From Gnetum montanum (lineage: Eukaryota > Streptophyta > Gnetopsida > Gnetales > Gnetaceae), in contig MNCI01008638.1 of assembly GCA_015680685.1 (NCBI GenBank), positions 6,439 through 70,438 on the forward strand: 64,000 bases of DNA. The letters are read 5' to 3'. The translations under genes and the position numbers were made by a program. The first letter of the stretch is position 1, and every line of letters begins with the position of its first letter. Below are positions 56,200-64,000 of this stretch, piece by piece. Below the pieces are notes generated by a model that worked only from the letters and a program-made list of their open reading frames with translations, did no database searches and was not told where the DNA came from.

Positions 56200-59088
56200 T
56201 AGATAGCACATTCTTTAATGGCATAAAGTTTGGTGGAGAAGATTAGATAGTCCTAAGCAACAATGGCTCTTGAGGTGCTGAGGGACCTTCATCAGCTTCA
56301 TGCACATGGTATGATTGAGGTGGCTACGATTGTCCTACTATTCTTTCAACTTCTGGTGGAAGATGAAAAGCATCTAGCAATGCTTGCATTTTCTCCTCCT
56401 TACTTCTATGACCGTGCACTGTCCACATAGCTTTGCCAATGTGGGTCAGAACAAGCACATCCCAGGGACATGGAATTGCTAGAAATATCTCATTTGCATT
56501 GATAAACTAAGTAGTGAATTTTTTGTGTTCAATGTCAAATGCTTTGAATGTATCCTTTAACTTCTAGTAATCATTCATCCTTTTGGCTAGGTTCTTAGCA
56601 GTTGATCATTAGTCCATGAAGCATGCTCTAAGAACTTCAAGTTTAGAATTTACAATCTCAAGCTTCTACTTGGTGTCTTTATGGTGCTTGAACTGTACCT
56701 TGTATAGCAAATACAAGCTAGCCACTTGTTTCTCTAACTCTAACCGAGGCCATTTGGTAGTCATCATAGCCAAGTTCACATGTTGGAGATTGGCCAACTC
56801 CATGTGTTTTATTATTTCTTCTATCTACAACTCCTTTAGGTGGATTTCTGCTTAGTTATAGGCATCAATCCCATCAATAATGGTCTGCCAGACTTCTCTT
56901 CCATGTTGGAGTTACTAGAGACATTCATTTATTTTTGCTTTTACCATTTGGATGTGCTTCTTGTTACCTTCTTTCTATAGGCCAACCTGGTCTCTATAGT
57001 GATTTTTAACTCTTTCAAACTTTAAAGCTTCATTCTTCTAGGCAGTGATCTTGCTGGTAGACTTTTGGCACAAGGCATGAATCTCATGCATTGATAGATT
57101 TTTATTTTTAGTGGCCAATCTTCTTAACTCAATGTTCACCTTAGCAAGCTACTCCTACTATTAATGAATAAATTCTTGCATTTGTTTCTTTTAATCATCA
57201 ACATTATGCAACCGATGATTTTGTGTGGTCAAAGTTTCATTTTCTTAACACATCTGAGCCAAGTCTCACCAAAGTGAATATGTCTTTACTTCTACTATGG
57301 AATGGTTGAAAATGGTTGTTACCACTTCCTCCTCAGCCTTCCTAAATCATTCTTGAAGATGTTGAAAAGCTTCATCTCTAGTTGTTGTTGGGCTGAGGAT
57401 TGTAGGATTAGCAAGATGGAAACATAATTTAGCAACCTTCATGGCCAAGCATTGATTTTTTACTTGAGCCATTTCGAGTTGTTCCTCCAAAATGATGCAT
57501 TTTCCTCTTACATCTAACAACTTTGACTGGGTTGCAATGAGTTATCTAGAAAATTGAAAATATTCTGAATCAATTGCCTAGTCCCCACTAGTTGCTCTAA
57601 GAAATCTTCATGTTGGGCTACATTTACCTTTCCATTGATTATGCCTATAGATTTCTACACATCTTAAAGTGTAGATACATCTAGTATAGAAACCACAAGT
57701 GCATTAAGTGCTTCAATGATAGCTACCATCTCTTGCCCTTGGTGTTGCATCATCAGGATAGTGGCCCCTTCACCTTCCTCCAAATGCACCAAGAAGGTGG
57801 TGACATTCCTAGATATTTCTGGAAATAAATGGTGTTGAGATAATGACACCATCATCTCTTGAGCATTGGGATCTAACCTCATGGGAAATTGCATTCATTG
57901 GATAAAGAATATCCATCCATCCCTCTCCATCTAGCTAATTATTCAAGCCACCTAATTAAGGTGACTCATTGTGAGTCGGTACATAGATGGATTCACACTA
58001 CTCGTCCCTACATGCTACTCTTGTTCACACAAGAGCTACTCTTAGATTTTGTGCAAGTTCTCAATGGCTATATGGACCTTTGGCATTATTTCTTGAGTAG
58101 GTGGTGGTGGTGGTGGTAGCTACTCCTCTTCTTGAGTTGTTGCTAGTGTCTTTTCTTTTATAATTTTAGACCATGAGGCCAAAGGAGCATGCCGGACTAT
58201 ATCGTTAGCATAATAGATGATTCTTGTCCTTTTGCAGATTTTCCGAATGAGGCACAAAAAGGAAAGGGTTTTTCTTGCACATTCATTTCTCTTAAAATTC
58301 TTTTCAATGTCTAAATAGATGAGTTGTGGAAGGTTTATGGGAAATCTCCTACTTAGAGTGGTGCATGCTTAGGCAAAGAAGGTGGTCACCTTGTTGGGCC
58401 TCACCATTGGATTGAGGTCATAGGTCGTGATCTTAAAATAAATGTGCTTTGTTGGTGTGAGCACATTGTACTCCTTACAGTCGACCCCATAGCATTATTG
58501 AGTCCATTCTTTTCTGGCCTCTAGATCACCTTTCATTGATAGCTCTACCAACTATGTCCCAATGTCAAGTAACCCCAATACCTATGTAATAGCTTTGGCC
58601 AAGTAGAACACCTAAATATCCTTGATCTTTACTATCAACCCTAGCCTTCTATTATTCTAGAAAAGATATGTCTCTTTCATGTATCATTTTCCATTGGATG
58701 TGATGACTAACCACATGGGAGAGGTTTGCAGTTATGTTTTGACATCTATTGAAGCTTTTTCTAGGAATGGCTCGAAGGTTATTTCTTGAAGAACTAATTT
58801 TTGAATCTCTTGGGACCTAATGATGTCAAGGAAAGCTTGAGTCAAAGTGAATTCAAGCCTTGGTGTAGGTCCTAGTAATTCTCCTTACTATGATTACTCT
58901 GTGGACACTTCTTCTTCTAGAATCTATCAAACAAATTCCACTTTAGGCTCCTCACAAAGAGGTCCCATTGCATGTGTTGCCTCTAGTGGTTCTTGGGCTT
59001 ATTCTCATAGGCCCCGTCTAACATTGGGCCATTTCTCCCTTAGTTGAGAAGCTTCTCCTTCCAGTGGGTGCTTAGGTCTTGGTGCCAT
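56200..59088 (-). pseudogene. Third ORF of copy D, long coiled-coil-like protein
   Basis: Begins MAPRPKHPLEGEASQLREKW at an ATG directly after CAG (59091-59089). It can be followed, with stops and frameshifts, for about 2.8 kb. Visible blocks are a Pro-rich/basic N-terminus, a conserved central domain (for example FLCLIRKICKRTRIIYYAND near 58260-58200, and RLDPNAQEMMVSLSQHH … FLVHLEEGEG in 57894-57664), and a C-terminal part rich in heptads. It is collinear with B. The position matches the env-like ORF of Athila elements, but no signal peptide, furin-like site or membrane anchor is apparent. Family not recognised. Confidence 0.55.
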
Positions 59089-59392
59089 CTGTAATCACAA
59101 TAAAATCATGGGTTAGCAATCATTGTGTAACATGAAGAAACTGGTATACCTTTATCTCTTTAAGATAGTCACACTTGGCTAAGTTGTGATTATGGCTAAT
59201 TTAATTACTCCAATCATTATTTTAGTCATGTGTCATTGTTAATAAATCATCCTAGAGATTATTGGAAGGGCTCTTAAAAAAATTGAAGTTTGTATATTAT
59301 TAAGGTTATTAACCTTTGGGGGAGTTAGAAAAATTTTTAAAAAATTTCATCGGAAACCTTAAGGTCTGTGGCCTCCACGATAAAGAGCTTAC
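59089..59392 (-). other. Predicted leader intron upstream of the third ORF (copy D)
   Basis: Donor GGAG|GTAAGC at 59396-59388 and acceptor GATTACAG|ATGG at 59089, 304 nt apart on the minus strand. Copy B has the same at 300 nt. Confidence 0.5.
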
Positions 59393-59539
59393 CTCCAATA
59401 GCTTCAAGATTGAAGAATGGAGTGATTCGAACAAATGGTTGGGAAGTTAAGGGCTCTAGAAGGTTTTGGGCTCTATAAAATGGCAAAAAATCCCCATGTG
59501 TTATGAGGAAAATGACAAAAATTTCTAAGTGTGTGGCAA

Positions 59540-59640
59540 TATATATAAAATTTTTGCACTGCCTCAATGAGGCCTTGTCGATGGGGCCTTTTTGATGCAA
59601 TCAACTATGTCGATGAGGCCTTGTCGACGTAGGTGTTTAC
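59540..59640 (-). promoter_or_regulatory. Internal promoter-like region of copy D
   Basis: On the minus strand an array of GTCGA(T/C)(G/A)AGGCC-type motifs (59640-59565) is followed by a TATA-like TTTATATATATTG (59552-59540). The array motif is the one in this element's own LTR U3 (55888-55985), which also precedes a TATA box. It lies about 150 nt upstream of the predicted leader-intron donor. Only sequence layout supports promoter function. Confidence 0.45.
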
Positions 59641-61245
59641 CACTATAGATGATCATTGACTTTGATCAAACTTGCAAAATACAAAGAGTTTTTGAATGAA
59701 ATTTGGAACAAACGAAAGCTCAAAAGGCCAAGAATAGTATGAAAATATGAGAAGAGGGTGTTGGAGCTCATAAATTTGAAAAAATGGAGAAAAATGATTA
59801 AGAGGATGAATGAAATAAAAGGTTAAGGAGCACTAACTAGAATACATGATGGAATATGCAAAAGATGGAATTATAGCAATGTTAGAGGTAAGGAACCTTA
59901 ACTAACCAAACTAAGAGCTATACAAGAGGATCCTCCCCATTGTAGACTCATGCCCTTGTTACCCTTGCATAATCTCAACTAAGGAGTCCATGGGCCCCAT
60001 AGTTGATTAATGGTCATGAAAAGTTAAGGACCAACCAAAAAGAATCTATCTAAGAATTTCAATACATCAAAGCAAGCAATAGAGCATAACATAGAACCTA
60101 GCAGTGAGGTGAGTTATGGTAGCATGGATGGATGATAGAGAAGGTGGATGGAATTTCAAATTAAGGTCATAAGAAGTCTCTTATGAAATTTTTGTTTAAA
60201 ATGACTTGAGAAGATCCATCCTTAGTCCAAACCAAAGCCAACCACTTTTAGTGACTTCACATTACCACTCTAAGACTAATCCACTAGCACGAGACATGAG
60301 AGTGCTTCCACAAAACAACCACTATTTCATAAAGAGAAGAAAAGAGAGAAGTAGGAAGTGAGAGATGACCTTAATTAGAAGGGACTTTTAGGCATGGGTG
60401 CATTTCTTTCTAGTCCCATAACCAATGCTTATAGCTCATTTATTTTTCTAAGAGATGTGCTTTGAATTTTCATCATTTGTTTTTTCTTTTTTTTTATTTT
60501 TGAATTTTTGGATGGAAACCACATCATGCAAAGACTTTATTTGACTTCCTATTAGTGGTTGGAATGGAACAGTAAGAAGTTCATGAAAAACACTCAAGCA
60601 CTCAAGCAAGTAGAAGAGTACAAAGAGTATTGAGTCCCCTTGAAGTCACATCCTTTACAAACCTTTGAATCCTTCCTAATTCTAGAACTACCAAGATCAC
60701 CAACTAATTAAAAATTTCTTTAATGGAAGGGACCTCAAATTCCTAGAACAAGAAAAATCATAGATTTCATTAGATAAGGAAATGATGTGGACTCATTACC
60801 TGTTCCATGAAAAATAAACCATGTCATAGTCATTACACATCAGAATTCAAAAATAGAAAATAGACATCAATAATCACAACATTAAGCACAAATCATCATT
60901 AGCAAATAACAACGACATTGTGTCCTATGGTAATAAAGCAATTTTATTAACAAACATGAGGAAATATCACACTTGAACAAAACAAAAAAAATTAAAATAT
61001 ATAAGAAAGTGTAAAATAATCAAGAAGGGTTCAAAGGTACTAAAATCAAAAATTTGTAAAATAAGTAACTTGTAAAATCAAAAACATGAAAAACAAAAAG
61101 TAGAAAAACTAAAATTCCCAATGGATCACTAGCATCGATGGCCATCTCCCCTATGATTGAGTTGGAAGGAGGAGATTTAAAAAATGGAATGTGGTTATTA
61201 ATCTGTTGAGGTGGTAGTTGCATTGGCCTATCTTGGTTTGAGGAA
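59641..61245 (-). other. Non-coding stretch between integrase and internal promoter (copy D)
   Basis: Collinear with B 30960-32480. Contains the conserved block at about 59930-60000 and the A-rich repeats at 61010-61110. No coding sequence recognised. Confidence 0.6.
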
Positions 61246-62430
61246 AGGTTTTACTTGTTAGATGTTGACCAACTACTTTTTATTTGGGTTTTCAGGCTTC
61301 TAAATCACCATGGCCCCAGAGGAAAAGGATTTATCAATTATATAAGGTCCCTCCCATAATGTTTGGAATTTTTCCTTTTAAGGTACATGTGTGGGATTCC
61401 AATAGAGGACCTTATCTCCTAGTTGAAGTTTTACTTTCCTTATTTTGAGATCATGATGTTGCTTACTGAACGCCTTATGCATCTCATTCAAGGATAATGC
61501 CACTAATCAATTTTCATCTAGCATGTTCAAGTTGATCAATCTTTTTTTCTATGCTAGACTTAGATCAACATTTAGATCATAGGCTATTGAGAGTGTACGA
61601 AGCTCAGATTGAATTGGAAATGTTGAAATTTTTCCATGCACCAACTCATAGGAAGAGTAGCCAACATGAAGTTTCCATGTTAAATAGTAAGCCCAAAGGG
61701 CATCGTTGAGTTTTGTACTCCAATCTTTCCTATATTTGCCAATGGTCCCTATTAGTATTTTTGTGATCTCCTAATTAGTTACCTCTACTTGACCATTAGC
61801 TTGGGGGAGGTAGAATGTTGTTAATTTATGTTCAACCCCCAAGCATTACATTAACTTTCTAAAAGTGACACCTATGAAATGAGTTCCATTATTAGAAATT
61901 AGTGAATGTGGCACCCCAAACACATTTACAATATTTTATTGTATAAATCTAGTAGTAGTTAATGATGTATAATGAGTAACAATTGTTGCTTCTGCCCATT
62001 TTGTGTAGTAGTTAACTACTACAATAATATATACCTTTCCATTGGACATGGATGTGATGGAACCCATGAAGTCAACACCCCAAATGTCGAAAGGTTCCAA
62101 TGGTGGAATCCATTATTGAGAACCTTCTATGTGAGCAGTCATCCCCTTGTCTCATTGATAACATTCACAAGATTAGAAAAATTGGTGGGAAACCTTGAAG
62201 ATTATAGGCCAGTAGTATCCTACCATCAAAATTTTTATGGCCATGCATCTTCCTACGTAGTGACCTCTGCAAGGTCCTTCATGAGCATCCTAGAGAACAT
62301 GTAGTTGATCTTTGTTAGGGACATACCAATGAATTAGAGCATTAGTGCACACCTTGTAAAGGTGCTCATTGATTTCCATGAAGTATTTGGCCTAATGAAG
62401 GAATTGTTGCTTCTTTGTAAAGTCAAGATC
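61246..62430 (-). pseudogene. Copy D integrase
   Basis: Collinear with copy A integrase. The zinc-binding part is near 62150-62180, the core near 62060-61780 and the C-terminus near 61610-61260. The frame is broken throughout. Plus-strand frame 61972-62304 is an antisense shadow. Confidence 0.7.
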
Positions 62431-62990
62431 TTATGGCATCTCTTGAGTAGGAAGATAAGTGAGGATGTCATTGTACCATGTTGTCTTTATTGGTGTTTGT
62501 TCATTTATTACTCCTATAAAGAGGAGTTCATCTAGAAATTTATTAGAAAGTGGGATCTCCTTCTCTTTATTATTCCATCTTAAGTAAGAGAGATGGTTAG
62601 TGATCAAATTCTTGGTTCCTTTTCGATCTACCATCATGAGATCAAATTGCTACAGGATCCTGAGTCACCATATGACATGAGGGCTCACCGTTGGCTTATT
62701 CATGAGGAAGAAGATTACACTGTGGTCCATGTGTACAAATACTTTATAGCCAAACACATAGTGCTTAAAATTTTCTAGAGCATATACCACTACCATTAAT
62801 TATTTTTCCATGGTAGTGTAATTTAATTGTGCTTCCACAATGCTTTAGCTTGTACAATGGATGTAGTATGGATGTTTCTTATCATCCATCTAGGTAAGCA
62901 CTACTCCCAAGGCATAGTTAGATGCATCTATCATGATGTAGAAGGGTCTAGACTAGTCTAGTGCTCGTAGGATTGGTGTTTCTACGAGTT
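62431..62990 (-). pseudogene. Copy D RNase H and connection to integrase
   Basis: Frame 62637-62431 reads DRKGTKNLITNHLSYLRWNN, matching K-G-x-x-N-x-V-A-D-H-L-S-R-L. The upstream blocks (T-D-H-x-A-x) are collinear with copy A at about 62740-62690 but stopped. Confidence 0.7.
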
Positions 62991-64000
62991 TCTCCTTTAA
63001 CTATTGGAATGCATGTTTACATTCCTTGGTCTAGATGAAAGGTGCATCTTTCCTGTAAGCTCTACCAATGGTTTGTGATCTTATAAAAATTCTCTATGAA
63101 TTGCTGGTAGTAGCTAGTGTGTCCAAGGAATGAACAAACATCTTTAACTATCTCTAGTTGGCATGTTATTTCGTGGATGATCCTTATCTTTTCTAGGTTT
63201 ATATCCTTGCTTGAGTGATTCAATGCCCTAGTACAATGCCTTCTTGGATCTTGAGATGGCTCTTTTGCCAATTGAGCCATAGATTTGTTTCAACACATCT
63301 CTCTAGTACCTGCTCAAGTTGGTCCAAGGCTTGCTCAAATGTAGCTCCATAGGTGGAAATTCATCCATGAAGTCTTCCACACCATTACCGATCTGTTATT
63401 GGAAAATACTAAGGACCAAGCATTGAAATGTTGTAGGGGAATTACATAGACTAAATGGCATCTTACAATATGCAAAAGTACCCCAGGGACTCATGAATGT
63501 TATCTTGGCCTGATCTTTTGGCACAATTTGGATTTAGTTATAACCTATAACCATCCAAGAAGCTATAATAACAATGCCTAGATATGGTATCTAACACTTG
63601 ACCACAAATGGAAATGGAAAATGATCTTTAAATGTTGCCACATTCAATAGCCTAAAGTCAATGGAGACCCACCATTTGCTATCTTTCTTTGGCACAATTA
63701 TGAGTGGACTAACCCACTCACCATTTATGATGGGATAGATGAATATTGGCTTTAGAAGTTGTTCAATTTTCTCCTTGATGATCTACTTCAATTTAGGGTT
63801 TAGCTACCTCCATGACTATCTTCTAGGCTTCATGGCTAGGTCAATGTAAATGTGATGCTAGCGTATCCTTGGATCGATTCTTGTTAGCTCAGGATGTGAC
63901 CAAGCAAAGCCTATGGACCATTTGTTAACTACCTTTAATAGCTTTTCTTTTTGTTTAGGAGCAAGTTTGACATTAATTATGATTAGTTTACCATTATCTA
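62991..64000 (-). pseudogene. Copy D reverse transcriptase, truncated by the window end
   Basis: Collinear with copy A RT from 43460 to about 44440. The catalytic motif reads VEDFMDEF near 63390-63362, again Glu in place of the second Asp, as in B. Frame 63280-63062 covers the thumb/connection start. Stops and frameshifts present. Confidence 0.7.

Larger units (their letters stand above)
55069..64000 (-). mobile_element. Athila-like copy D, 3' part, running off the window
   Basis: Minus-strand order: RT (64000 to about 63000), RNase H (to about 62431), integrase (to about 61250), non-coding with internal promoter-like region (61250-59090), third ORF (59088 to about 56200), polypurine tract, 3' LTR (56000-55069). 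The 5' half lies beyond 64000. All coding parts have stops. It is inserted into, or abuts, the LINE remnant at 55068. Confidence 0.85.

Noticed and set aside
61972-62304. 110-codon plus-strand frame
   Set aside because: Antisense to the integrase of copy D, with no protein-like features of its own.

Overview
This is AT-rich plant nuclear DNA, most probably from a gymnosperm. Large nested LTR retrotransposons fill most of it, the rest is low-density relics, and no intact host gene was found. The gymnosperm guess rests on a terpene synthase relic (about 18.46-27.85 kb) that reads like the conifer TPS-d family, on the retroelement load, and on the age of the insertions. It is an inference. The sequence is draft quality: a 238-bp N run at 40962-41199 and four single Ns (5635, 6156, 13186, 13331) that bracket two wrongly oriented pieces.

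0-16.4 kb. A short minus-strand LTR element (1-3746, 3' LTR clipped by the window edge) sits in the gag of an old Ty1/copia relic (3.78-5.1 kb). Then come a duplicated non-TE segment (6.44-7.25 kb, CpG-poor; 12.56-13.19 kb, CpG-rich), a minus-strand Ty3/gypsy gag-protease relic (7.25-10.4 kb), a minisatellite, a broken membrane-protein-like locus (11.28-12.14 kb), an array of about four 370-450-bp repeats (13.3-14.7 kb), a 512-bp fold-back element (14736-15247) and a GC-rich island (15.48-16.4 kb).

16.4-28.4 kb. Weak repeats, then a plus-strand terpene synthase pseudogene with at least five recognisable exon pieces. Its second recognised intron holds a full-length minus-strand Ty1/copia element (20102-26678) with two LTRs, a tRNA-iMet primer site, a PPT and a perfect ATATA target duplication.

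28.4-64 kb. At least four copies of one Ty3/gypsy family, all minus-strand, resembling the Athila group (tRNA-Asp-type PBS, D-L-G-type protease, FMDDFS-type RT). Copy B (28.4-50.74 kb) is old. It is split by a 3.3-kb solo LTR (32984-36312, TSD ATTAG) and by the complete 10-kb copy A (38864-48881, TSD GCTCT). Copy C (50.74-54.17 kb) supplies protease, gag and a decayed LTR. Copy D (55069 to beyond 64000) has a 3' LTR and pol, and lies against a LINE remnant (54.4-55.07 kb).

Most interesting signal. B and D carry a long, decayed third ORF downstream of integrase. In both, its ATG directly follows a splice-acceptor AG. A near-consensus donor lies 300-304 nt upstream, a TATA-like box about 150 nt further up, and in D a repeat array matching the one in its own LTR U3. 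This looks like an internal, spliced transcription unit inside the retroelement. Copy A keeps the acceptor/ATG but has a different short ORF there. Separately, every LTR family here carries its own tandem-repeat array just upstream of the TATA box.
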